Shown here: one piece after another, positions 21,905 through 28,466 of the stretch
Position numbering within the stretch: the first letter of the stretch is position 1
Layout: every line of letters starts with the position of its first letter
NCBI GenBank assembly: GCA_964389365.1
Contig: CAYMDO010000026.1
Span: 1 to 28,466, forward strand
Source of the DNA: UBA993 sp964389365
GTDB lineage: Bacteria; Bacillota; Dethiobacteria; DTU022
Direction: 5' to 3'
DNA: 28,466 nucleotides
Program-made: the position numbers and the translations under genes
The notes under the pieces: generated by a model
What the model was told of the DNA's origin: nothing
The model's input: the letters and a program-made list of their open reading frames with translations, nothing else
Database searches by the model: none

Positions 21905-22447
21905 TTAAGCCGTTTTAAACGGCAGCCCCATCAGGGTCAGAAGTTCGCGGGCTTCTTCATCGGTTCCGGCGCTGGTCACAATCGTGATGTCCATGCCGAG
22001 AACCTTTTCCACTTGACTGTATTCAATTTCGGGAAAAATCAGCTGTTCCTTGATGCCGATAGTAAAGTTACCACGGCCGTCAAACGAATGGGGCGATATG
22101 CCCCGGAAATCCCTGACCCTGGGCAGCGCAATACTGAATAACTTGTCCAGAAAGTCATACATCCGAACACCGCGCAGGGTCAGCTTACAGCCGATTGACA
22201 TCCCTTCGCGGACCTTAAAACTGGCCACCGAACGGCGGGCCTTGGTTATAACCGGTTTCTGCCCGGCAATAATCGAAAGGTCTTTTACCGCTGCATCCAG
22301 TATTTTCGGGTTGTCTTTCCCCTCGCCCAGCCCCATGTTAATAACAACTTTCTCAATCTGCGGGGCCTGCAAGATGCTCTTGTAGGCAAACCGCTTGACA
22401 AGGGCGGGTCTTACTTCTTCAAGGTATTTCTGTTTCATTCGCGACAT
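21905..22447 (-). CDS. rplE: 50S ribosomal protein L5
   Basis: 5S rRNA-binding protein contacting P-site tRNA, 180 residues. Landmarks are IEKVVINMGLGEGKDNPK, GQKPVITKARRSVASFKVREGMSIGCKLTLRG, RDFRGISPHSFDGRGNFTIGI and MDITIVTSAGTDEEARELL. The SD GGAGGG is 14 bases before ATG 22447, a long spacing, but no nearer start codon exists in frame. Confidence 0.97.
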   Translation of the reverse strand: MSRMKQKYLEEVRPALVKRFAYKSILQAPQIEKVVINMGLGEGKDNPKILDAAVKDLSIIAGQKPVITKARRSVASFKVREGMSIGCKLTLRGVRMYDFLDKLFSIALPRVRDFRGISPHSFDGRGNFTIGIKEQLIFPEIEYSQVEKVLGMDITIVTSAGTDEEARELLTLMGLPFKTA

Positions 22448-22467
22448 CTTCTTTGCTATAACCCTCC

Positions 22468-22782
22468 TTACTTATCCAGCGATTCGCCGCACTTCCGGCA
22501 GATGCGCACCCGGCTCTGATCAGGAAGAACTTTCTTGGCTACCCGTGACGGTTTGCTGCAAGCCGGGCAGATCACCATCACCTTTGATGCCGGTAAAGCC
22601 GCTTCCATCTCCCTGATTCCACCCTGCGGAACCTTGCGGGTTGGCTTGGCGTGCTTTTTCATCATGTTTACGTTTTCCACCTTAACCCGGCCTAAACGGG
22701 GGAAGGTGGCGATCACCTTGCCTTTTTTGCCTTTATCTTTCCCGGAGAGCACTAAAACCTTGTCTCCCCGGCGCACAGACAT
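22468..22782 (-). CDS. rplX: 50S ribosomal protein L24
   Basis: Assembly-initiating protein with a KOW motif, 104 residues from ATG 22782, which aligns its start (MSVRRGDKVLVLSGKDKGKKG) with the usual MHVKKGDKV. A zinc ribbon follows: Cys72, Cys75, Cys95, Cys98. The frame stays open upstream to a GTG at 22827 overlapping the rplN stop. GTG 22797 also lies about 10 bases after a GGAGGTGG, so the mature start could be 5 or 15 residues longer. Confidence 0.95.
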   Translation of the reverse strand: MSVRRGDKVLVLSGKDKGKKGKVIATFPRLGRVKVENVNMMKKHAKPTRKVPQGGIREMEAALPASKVMVICPACSKPSRVAKKVLPDQSRVRICRKCGESLDK

Positions 22783-22826
22783 TTTCTTTACTTCCACCGG
22801 TTCTTTGCCACCTCCAAAATGAACCA

Positions 22827-23195
22827 CTAAATCACTTCCGGGGCGAGAGAAACAATCTTCATGAATTCCTTTTCCCTCAGCTCACGGGCAACGGGCCCGA
22901 AGATACGGGTTCCGCGTGGATTATTCTGTTCATTAATGATCACTGCTGCATTATCGTCGAAGTGGATATGTGAGCCATCTTTGCGGTTAAGCCGGTTCTT
23001 GGTGCGCACGATTACAGCTCTGACCACTTCTCCTTTCTTAACAACTCCACCCGGGGTAGATTCTTTAACCGAAGCAATGATTAAATCACCGATATGGCCT
23101 GATTTGCGCTTCGATCCGCCCAAGACCCTGATACAGAGGATCTTCTTGGCTCCCGAGTTGTCGGCTACATTCAAGATTGTCTCGCTTTGAATCAT
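22827..23195 (-). CDS. rplN: 50S ribosomal protein L14
   Basis: Inter-subunit bridge protein, 122 residues. Typical MIQSETILNVADNSGAKK start, then GDLIIASVKESTPGG, VVRAVIVRTKN and IFGPVARELREKEFMKIVSLAPEV. ATG 23195 with SD AAAGGAG at 8 bases was chosen over an in-frame extension to 23213 that contains the SD itself. Confidence 0.97.
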   Translation of the reverse strand: MIQSETILNVADNSGAKKILCIRVLGGSKRKSGHIGDLIIASVKESTPGGVVKKGEVVRAVIVRTKNRLNRKDGSHIHFDDNAAVIINEQNNPRGTRIFGPVARELREKEFMKIVSLAPEVI

Positions 23196-23245
23196 CTTTG
23201 CCTCTCCTTTCATTCCCCGTCCGGCAGGCTACCCGGAAAGAGAAT

Positions 23246-23503
23246 CTACAGCTGTGACCGCTGAACAATCTCCACCAGGCGCCACCTTTTATCCTTGCTT
23301 AGCGGCCTGGTTTCCATGATTTTCACGATATCCCCTATTCGGGATTCATTGTTTTCATCATGGAACTTATACTTCTTTGACCGGCGGATAATCTTGCCGT
23401 AGAGTGGATGCCTGGTTGTCCGCTCAATCAGCACAACCCTTGTCTTATCCATCTTGTCGCTGACCACCCGGCCGCTCCTAACTTTACCTTTTACTGTTTC
23501 CAA
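23246..23503 (-). CDS. rpsQ: 30S ribosomal protein S17
   Basis: OB-fold 16S rRNA-binding protein, 85 residues. Blocks GKVRSGRVVSDKMDKTRVV, HPLYGKIIRRSKKYKFHDE and IGDIVKIMETRPLSKDKRWRLVEI are all present. The start is TTG 23503 behind SD GGGAGG at 9 bases. Confidence 0.97.
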   Translation of the reverse strand: METVKGKVRSGRVVSDKMDKTRVVLIERTTRHPLYGKIIRRSKKYKFHDENNESRIGDIVKIMETRPLSKDKRWRLVEIVQRSQL

Positions 23504-23531
23504 ACCGTTGGGCCTCCCTTCATCATCAGGT

Positions 23532-23723
23532 TCAGCTAAGGGCCCGTTCCCTGAGCACGGTTTTTACCCGGGCAATACCGCGGCGGACCTCTTTGATACG
23601 CATAAAGTTTTCCAACTGGCCGGTGGCTTCCTGGAAGCGCAGGTTAAAAAGCTCCTCTTTCAAAGCTTTGGCCTTCTCTTCCAATTCCTGTTCATTAAGT
23701 TCACGAACTTCAGTTATTTTCAT
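23532..23723 (-). CDS. rpmC: 50S ribosomal protein L29
   Basis: A 63-residue two-helix protein at the tunnel exit. Typical REL and EELFNLRFQEATGQLEN core followed by IKEVRRGIARVKTVLRER. The ATG overlaps the rplP stop (ATGA), indicating coupling. Confidence 0.96.
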   Translation of the reverse strand: MKITEVRELNEQELEEKAKALKEELFNLRFQEATGQLENFMRIKEVRRGIARVKTVLRERALS

Positions 23724-24148
23724 TCGGATACACCACCCGCTTCAGTTCTTTTCACAAACTTGGTTTTGATCGGCAGCTTGTTGGCTGCAAGGCGCATCGC
23801 CTCTTTGGCAATCTCTTCACTGACTCCGGCCAGTTCAAACATAACCCGGCCCGGTTTGACAACGGCTACCCAGTATTCCGGAGAGCCTTTACCTTTACCC
23901 ATCCTGGTTTCAGCGGGCTTTTCGGTTACCGGTTTATCGGGAAAGATGCGAATCCAGACTTTACCGCCCCTTTTGATAAACCTGGTCATTGCAACACGGG
24001 CAGCTTCAATCTGCTGGCTGCTGATCCAGGAAGGTTCCATGGCCATCATGCCGAATTCGCCAAACTGCACTGATGTGCCTCCCTTCGCTTTGCCTTTCAT
24101 GCGGCCGCGATGCTGGCGGCGGAACTTAACCCGCTTAGGCATTAACAT
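23720..24148 (-). CDS. rplP: 50S ribosomal protein L16
   Basis: Large-subunit protein near the A site, 142 residues. It starts MLMPKRVKFRRQHRGRMKGKA and has VMFELAGVSEEIAKEAMRLAANKLP toward the end. ATG 24148 has SD GGAGGAGG at 9 bases and gives the family's standard N terminus; the coding start overlaps the rpsC end by 14 bases. Confidence 0.97.
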   Translation of the reverse strand: MLMPKRVKFRRQHRGRMKGKAKGGTSVQFGEFGMMAMEPSWISSQQIEAARVAMTRFIKRGGKVWIRIFPDKPVTEKPAETRMGKGKGSPEYWVAVVKPGRVMFELAGVSEEIAKEAMRLAANKLPIKTKFVKRTEAGGVSE

Positions 24149-24815
24149 CTGCTTCAACCTCCTCCGCAGGTTGTTCTTTTACAGGCTTGGAAGGCAATAT
24201 TTCACCTTTGTAAATCCAAACCTTGACACCGATCCGGCCGTAAGTGGTTTTTGCTTCCGCAAAACCGTAGTCGATATCGGCGCGCAAAGTCTGCAGCGGT
24301 ACTGTTCCTTCGCTGTAAGTTTCGTTCCGGGCCATCTCGGATCCGCCCAGCCTGCCGCTGCAGGCAATTTTTATTCCCTTTGCTCCGTTGCGCATGGTCC
24401 GGAAAACGGACTGCTTCATTGCTCTCCTGAAAGCAATCCGCCTTTCAAGCTGCAAAGCAATGCTTTCGGCAACCAGGAATGCATCGAGTTCGGGTTTTTT
24501 TATTTCGAGAATATTCAAATGCACTTTCTTTCCGGTCATATTTTCGAGCGTTTTGCGCAAAATCTCAACACCTGTCCCACCGCGGCCGATCACCATTCCC
24601 GGCTTGGCAGTATGGATGCTGATGCGCAGGTTATTGGCTGCACGCTCGATCTCGACACGCGACAGAGAGGCGATAGCCAAGTTCTTCTGGAGATAATCCC
24701 TGATATGCAGATCTTCATGCAAAAGATCTTTGTAGTTTTTGCCGGCAAACCAACGAGCATCCCAGTCGCGGATTACACCAATCCGAAATCCGATGGGGCT
24801 GACTTTTTGTCCCAC
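24135..24815 (-). CDS. rpsC: 30S ribosomal protein S3
   Basis: mRNA entry-site protein, 226 residues. It has MGQKVSPIGFRIGV, the KH domain GMVIGRGGTGVEILRKTLE, and GIKIACSGRLGGSEMARNE. The start is GTG 24815, only 2 bases after the rplV stop, with SD AAGGGGGT in the rplV end. Confidence 0.97.
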   Translation of the reverse strand: MGQKVSPIGFRIGVIRDWDARWFAGKNYKDLLHEDLHIRDYLQKNLAIASLSRVEIERAANNLRISIHTAKPGMVIGRGGTGVEILRKTLENMTGKKVHLNILEIKKPELDAFLVAESIALQLERRIAFRRAMKQSVFRTMRNGAKGIKIACSGRLGGSEMARNETYSEGTVPLQTLRADIDYGFAEAKTTYGRIGVKVWIYKGEILPSKPVKEQPAEEVEADVNA

Positions 24816-24817
24816 AA

Positions 24818-25159
24818 CTAGACCCCCTTTCTCTCTTTGACTACAACCGTAATATGGCTGGTCCGTTTTAAAATCAGAAAACGCCTGCCCCTGGCCCGCG
24901 GTTGAACGCGTTTCAGGGATGGTCCCTCATCGACATAAACCTGATCAATATATAAGAGACCGCGTTTCATTTCCAGGTTGTTCTCGGCATTAGCTGCCGC
25001 TGACTTAACCACTTTTGCCACAGTTTCCGAGGCGCGGCGCGGCGCGTAGCGCAAAATGCTGATCGCTTCATCAACATTCTTGTTGCGGATCAGATTCACT
25101 ACGTCTCTTGCTTTGCGCGGCGCCAGGCGCACGTAGCGTGCCTGTGCTCTTGCTTCCAT
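24818..25159 (-). CDS. rplV: 50S ribosomal protein L22
   Basis: Lines the exit tunnel with a long beta hairpin, 113 residues. Landmarks are YVRLAPRKARDVVNLIR, ANAENNLEMKRGLLYIDQVYVDEGPSLKRVQPRARGR and SHITVVV. SD AAGGAGG is 10 bases before ATG 25159. Confidence 0.97.
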   Translation of the reverse strand: MEARAQARYVRLAPRKARDVVNLIRNKNVDEAISILRYAPRRASETVAKVVKSAAANAENNLEMKRGLLYIDQVYVDEGPSLKRVQPRARGRRFLILKRTSHITVVVKERKGV

Positions 25160-25181
25160 TAGTATCGTGCCTCCTTCAGCC

Positions 25182-25466
25182 CTACTTCAAAGAGGTAGAG
25201 CGCTCGGTATGGTGTCCATGCCCCCTGAAGGTTCGGGTCGGAGCAAACTCTCCCAGTTTATGCCCTACCATATCTTCGCTGATGTAGATAGGCACATGCC
25301 GGCGGCCGTCGTGAACGGCAATGGTATGACCAACCATATCGGGAAAGATGGTCGAACGGCGGGACCAGGTTTTTATTACCTTTTTATCTCCCTTATCGTT
25401 CATCTGCTCAATTTTTTTCATTAAGCTGGCCTCAACATAGGGGCCCTTTTTCAGTGAACGCGACAT
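25182..25466 (-). CDS. rpsS: 30S ribosomal protein S19
   Basis: Head protein binding with S13, 94 residues. MSRSLKKGPYVEASLMKKIE, RRSTIFPDMVGHTIAVHDGR, MVGHKLGEFAPTRTFRGH are characteristic. SD GGGAGGT lies before ATG 25466. Confidence 0.97.
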   Translation of the reverse strand: MSRSLKKGPYVEASLMKKIEQMNDKGDKKVIKTWSRRSTIFPDMVGHTIAVHDGRRHVPIYISEDMVGHKLGEFAPTRTFRGHGHHTERSTSLK

Positions 25467-25537
25467 TTCATACTACCTCCCTTTCAGTCGGAGTCGGGCT
25501 TGCCTGCCTGAACGGGCAGAACCGTTACCCGCTCCGG

Positions 25538-26368
25538 CTACTTCTTGCGGCGGCGGACAATCATCTTATCCGAAGCTTTGTTACTCTTCCGGGTTTTATA
25601 CCCCAGGGTCGGTTTGCCCCAGGGGGTAACCGGCCGTTTGAGGCCGATCGGCGCCCTGCCTTCACCGCCACCGTGGGGGTGATCGCAGGGGTTCATTACC
25701 GAGCCGCGCACTGTCGGCCGGCGGCCCAACCAGCGGCTGCGGCCGGCCTTGCCGACAGTCAGGTTTTCGTGCTCGATATTGCCAATCTGGCCCACTGTCG
25801 CCCGGCAGTCAACCGGAACAAGGCGCAGTTCGCCGGAAGGAAGACGGATAAATGCGGTATCTCCTTCTTTGGCGGCGAGTTGGGCTGCGGTACCCGCCGA
25901 ACGGGCCAGCTGCCCGCCGTGGCCGATTTTCATTTCAATATTGTGCACAAAAGTACCCGTCGGTATTGAACGCAGAGGCATCGCATTGCCCGGCCGGACT
26001 TCAGCTTTCAGCCCGGAGACAACAGTCTGGCCGACACGTAAACCCAGCGGCGCCAAGATATAGCGCTTTTCGCCGTCTGCATAGTGCAGCAGGGCAATGT
26101 TCGCTGTACGGTTCGGATCGTATTCTACGCCTGCCACCTTGGCCGGGACATTATCCTTGTTCCGTTTAAAATCGATAATCCGGTAAGCACGCTTGTGCCC
26201 TCCGCCCTGGTGGCGGACAGTTATCCTGCCGTAGCTGTTGCGGCCGGCTTTTTTACTCAGAGGGGCCAGAAGCGATTTTTCCGGTTCCGTCTTGGTAATC
26301 TCTTCAAAAGTGGATACGGTGGCAAAACGCCGCCCCGGTGAAGTGGGTTTAAACCTTTTAACTGCCAT
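25538..26368 (-). CDS. rplB: 50S ribosomal protein L2
   Basis: Peptidyl-transferase-centre assembly protein, 276 residues. It has the start MAVKRFKPTSPGRR, YGRITVRHQGGGHKRAYRIIDFKR, and the conserved VRGSVMNPCDHPHGGGEGRAPIG loop with the key histidine near the end. SD AAGGAGGG precedes ATG 26368. A 71-base gap to rpsS holds only the rpsS SD. Confidence 0.98.
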   Translation of the reverse strand: MAVKRFKPTSPGRRFATVSTFEEITKTEPEKSLLAPLSKKAGRNSYGRITVRHQGGGHKRAYRIIDFKRNKDNVPAKVAGVEYDPNRTANIALLHYADGEKRYILAPLGLRVGQTVVSGLKAEVRPGNAMPLRSIPTGTFVHNIEMKIGHGGQLARSAGTAAQLAAKEGDTAFIRLPSGELRLVPVDCRATVGQIGNIEHENLTVGKAGRSRWLGRRPTVRGSVMNPCDHPHGGGEGRAPIGLKRPVTPWGKPTLGYKTRKSNKASDKMIVRRRKK

Positions 26369-26387
26369 TTAGTACTCCCTCCTTCTC

Positions 26388-26681
26388 TTAGCGGCTTTCA
26401 AACAGCTCTATCGGTTTGCTGCCATCGGCCAAAGTAATAACCGCTTTTTTCCAGCTGGGCTGTTTGCCCACCGGGTAGCGGCCCAGGCGTTTTTTCTTGC
26501 CCTTAAAGTTGGCTGTATTGACCGCCTTCACTTTAACATTAAAGATCTCTTCCAGGGCACGCTTAATCTCAATCTTATTAGCGCTTTTCGACACCATAAA
26601 AGTATACTTCAAATCTTCCATCAGGTCGGAGGTTTTTTCACTGATCAGGGGACGAATAATAATATCTCTTGCGTCTTTCAT
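26388..26681 (-). CDS. rplW: 50S ribosomal protein L23
   Basis: Tunnel-exit protein that docks trigger factor and SRP, 97 residues. It has DIIIRPLISEKTSDL, YTFMVSKSANKIEIKRALEEIF and VKAVNTANFKGKKKRLGR. SD GAGGAGGTG precedes the ATG, which overlaps the rplD stop (ATGA). Confidence 0.97.
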   Translation of the reverse strand: MKDARDIIIRPLISEKTSDLMEDLKYTFMVSKSANKIEIKRALEEIFNVKVKAVNTANFKGKKKRLGRYPVGKQPSWKKAVITLADGSKPIELFESR

Positions 26682-27304
26682 CCGCCGAACACCTCCTCAA
26701 CCTGTTTAAGCGCCCCTTTGCTCATGACCATATAGTTGTAGGTCAGGATATCGAGCACGTTCAGCTGCCTGGCCAGGGTGGTTTTGACTCGCGGCAGGTT
26801 GCGGGCCGCCTTGATCAGGTTCGGATCGGGCTGATCGCTGACAATCAGCGCACTGTCGCTGATGTTCAGTTTTTTCAGCAGCCCGGCCATAATTTTGGTC
26901 TGCGGTGCCTCGAAAACAAACTCGTCAACCACCAGCAGCTTGCCTTCACTGACTTTGCCGCTTAAAGCCGACTTCAGCGCGGCACGGCGCATCTTTTTCG
27001 GCATTTTTGGGTCATAATCCCGCGGCAGCGGGCCGAAAGCAACGCCCCCGCCGGTCCAGATCGGTGAATTGGTACTGCCGTGGCGCGAACGCCCGGTTCC
27101 TTTTTGCGGCCAGGGCTTGCTTGCTCCGCCCCTTATTTCGCCGCGATCCCTGGCTGCTGCAGTGCCGAGGCGGCGCCTTGCCGCCTGGGCTACGGCTGCC
27201 TGGTGCATAGCACCCTGCTTGATCGGTGCGGAAAACAAAGACTCCTGCAGCTCGATCTGATCTACCTGTTCGCCTTCTTTATTATATAGCGATATTTTTG
27301 GCAT
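26678..27304 (-). CDS. rplD: 50S ribosomal protein L4
   Basis: Tunnel-wall protein and, in enterobacteria, the S10 operon regulator; 208 residues. The tunnel loop is visible (RDRGEIRGGASKPWPQKGTGRSRHGSTNSPIWTGGGVAFGP). SD AAAGGAG precedes ATG 27304. Confidence 0.97.
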   Translation of the reverse strand: MPKISLYNKEGEQVDQIELQESLFSAPIKQGAMHQAAVAQAARRRLGTAAARDRGEIRGGASKPWPQKGTGRSRHGSTNSPIWTGGGVAFGPLPRDYDPKMPKKMRRAALKSALSGKVSEGKLLVVDEFVFEAPQTKIMAGLLKKLNISDSALIVSDQPDPNLIKAARNLPRVKTTLARQLNVLDILTYNYMVMSKGALKQVEEVFGG

Positions 27305-27337
27305 CTTCAGGGTTTCTCCTTTCTTTAGGCTTCCTGT

Positions 27338-27967
27338 TTACCGGCCTTTTACCGACTCTTTAATTTCAACCAGACCGCCCCTGGGCCCGGGTACAGATCC
27401 CCTGACCAAAAGCAGGTTCTTGGCAGCATCGGTTTCTACTACGCGCAGGCACTGAACAGTACGCCTCCAGCCGCCCATGCGGCCGGGCAGCCTGCGGCCC
27501 TTAAAGACCCGTGCCGGGGCGACAGCGCCCAGAGAACCGGGGCCACGGTGATAATGCGAACCGTGGGTTTTGGGGCCCCTGCTGAATCCCATTTTTTTAA
27601 TTGAACCGGCAAACCCTTTTCCCCTGGCAATTGCGCTGACATCCACGAAATCACCGGCCGAAAAACAAGCGGCATTGATTGCCTGCCCCGGCTTGTAGCC
27701 GGAAGCATCGTCAACCTTAAACTCGCGCAAATAGCGCATCGGCTTCAGGCCGGCTTTCTGAAAGTGTCCTTTCAGAGGGCGGTTAGACCGCTGTTCCTTC
27801 CTGGCAGTGAAACCGATCTGAATGCTGCTGTACCCGTCTGTCTGATCTTTCTTAACCTGGACTACGAGGCAGGGGCCTGCTTCCAGCACGGTTACAGGTA
27901 TAACGCGCCCATGCTCATCATAAACCTGGGTCATTCCAATTTTTTTTGCCAGTATAGCTTTTGTCAT
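27338..27967 (-). CDS. rplC: 50S ribosomal protein L3
   Basis: Core assembly protein, 209 residues. It has ILAKKIGMTQVYDEHGRVIPVTVLEAGP, and the long loop FSRGPKTHGSHYHRGPGSLG, including the glutamine/histidine-rich region near the peptidyl-transferase centre. SD GGGAGGTG precedes ATG 27967. Confidence 0.97.
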   Translation of the reverse strand: MTKAILAKKIGMTQVYDEHGRVIPVTVLEAGPCLVVQVKKDQTDGYSSIQIGFTARKEQRSNRPLKGHFQKAGLKPMRYLREFKVDDASGYKPGQAINAACFSAGDFVDVSAIARGKGFAGSIKKMGFSRGPKTHGSHYHRGPGSLGAVAPARVFKGRRLPGRMGGWRRTVQCLRVVETDAAKNLLLVRGSVPGPRGGLVEIKESVKGR

Positions 27968-27991
27968 TGTCTAGCACCTCCCGCCTATCAA

Positions 27992-28300
27992 CTAAAGCTT
28001 AATCTCAATGTCCACACCGGCAGGCAAATCAAGCCTCATCAAAGCATCGATCGTTTTCGGGGTTGGTTCCATGATGTCGATCAGCCGCTTATGAGTGCGC
28101 ATTTCGAATTGCTCCCGTGAGTCTTTATATTTATGCGGCGCCCTGATAACTGTATACAAGCTTCTTTCCGTTGGCAATGGTACCGGCCCGGAAACATCTG
28201 CCCCGGTGCGGCGCGCCGTATCTACTATTTTGCCGGCAGACTGGTCTAACAGGTGGTGATCAAAAGCTCTTAGCCTGATTCTGATTTTTTGACTGGCCAT
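27992..28300 (-). CDS. rpsJ: 30S ribosomal protein S10
   Basis: Head protein that doubles as NusE in antitermination, 102 residues. It has KIRIRLRAFDHHLLDQSAGKIV, GPVPLPTERSLYTVIRAPHKYKDSREQFEMRTHKRLIDI and PAGVDIEIKL. SD GAGGAGGG precedes ATG 28300. First gene of the S10 set. Confidence 0.97.
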   Translation of the reverse strand: MASQKIRIRLRAFDHHLLDQSAGKIVDTARRTGADVSGPVPLPTERSLYTVIRAPHKYKDSREQFEMRTHKRLIDIMEPTPKTIDALMRLDLPAGVDIEIKL

Positions 28301-28318
28301 TTAATGCCCTCCTCATTG

Positions 28319-28372
28319 CCTGATTCAATCAGGGCTGCTCCGTAAAAATTCCCCCGGCATTCAGCCCGGCAA
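28319..28372 (-). other. tuf-rpsJ intergenic hairpins
   Basis: Minus strand: an imperfect GC-rich hairpin (plus 28351-28372; GGC/GCC with a mismatch then CC/GG) followed by AATTTTT (plus 28344-28350) looks like a weak terminator or attenuator after tuf. Next, CCTGAT TGA ATCAGG (plus 28319-28333) is a perfect 6-base-pair hairpin directly before the rpsJ SD. Pairings are seen; function is unproven. Confidence 0.3.
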
Positions 28373-28415
28373 CCTTTTACTTCATCGCTGTCAAACTTAA
28401 TTTTTAGCCAAGCTG

Positions 28416-28466
28416 TTACTTGCTGACCGCGGTAACGACGCCCGCGCCGACGGTCCGGCCGCCTTC
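28416..28466 (-). CDS. tuf: Elongation factor Tu, C-terminal end (partial)
   Basis: The last 16 codons, EGGRTVGAGVVTAVSK followed by TAA, match the invariant EF-Tu C terminus (REGGRTVGAGVVT). The gene runs off the right edge. Its place directly before rpsJ fits the fusA-tuf-rpsJ order of the str/S10 junction. Confidence 0.93.
   Translation of the reverse strand, partial: EGGRTVGAGVVTAVSK

Noticed and set aside
23454..24821. A long open frame (455 codons) on the + strand
   Set aside because: It lies wholly antisense to rpsQ, rpmC, rplP and rpsC, has no SD-supported start, and its translation has no recognisable domain. It is a by-product of codon bias in the real genes.
28366..28394. TTGACA (28389-28394, minus strand) as a promoter for rpsJ
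   Set aside because: At 17 bases downstream the sequence is TGCCGG, with no usable -10 at 16-18 bases either.
1..28466. Defence system, CRISPR array, phage or transposon
   Set aside because: No spaced direct repeats, nuclease-helicase modules, integrase or transposase were seen; gene order on the right is the conserved ribosomal cluster.

Overview
The window looks like chromosomal DNA from an anaerobic Bacillota (Clostridia-like) bacterium of moderately high GC content. The evidence is the gene order tuf-S10-spc-alpha followed by ecfA1-ecfA2-ecfT-truA-rplM-rpsI, a KOW protein between map and infA, the four-cysteine forms of S4, S14, L24 and L36, strong Shine-Dalgarno (SD) sites, and many TTG and GTG starts. 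No tRNA, rRNA, CRISPR array, insertion sequence or phage gene was seen.

Left part (1-1300): the 5' end of an unidentified leftward gene, a short rightward ORF built of I-P-V type strands, a leftward secreted thermonuclease-like lipoprotein, and a 366-base non-coding stretch. That stretch holds an extended -10 promoter and what I read as a molybdenum/tungsten cofactor riboswitch ending in an intrinsic terminator.

Molybdopterin operon (1318-7417, + strand): moeA, a second moeA fused to a periplasmic-binding-protein-like domain, moaA, a mobB-moaC fusion, and a MOSC-mogA fusion. The genes are tightly packed or overlapping and lie behind the riboswitch. They cover cPMP formation (MoaA, MoaC), adenylylation (MogA), metal insertion (MoeA) and nucleotide attachment or GTP handling (MobB). 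The MPT synthase genes (moaD, moaE, moeB) are not here.

Middle (7414-9176, - strand): a group II-like geranylgeranylglyceryl phosphate synthase homologue with its own strong promoter, converging on and overlapping the molybdopterin operon by 3 bases, and a metallo-beta-lactamase-fold hydrolase.

Right part (9242-28466, - strand): the ribosomal protein super-operon, read right to left from the 3' end of tuf to rpsI and closed by a clear intrinsic terminator. It carries the S10, spc and alpha gene sets, secY, map, infA, rpoA, the energy-coupling-factor transporter module, truA, and rplM-rpsI with their own promoter. adk, usually between secY and map, is absent. Most of this half is ordinary. 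The items most worth checking are the fused cofactor genes, the riboswitch, the archaeal-type lipid enzyme and a possible switch-like leader before rpoA.
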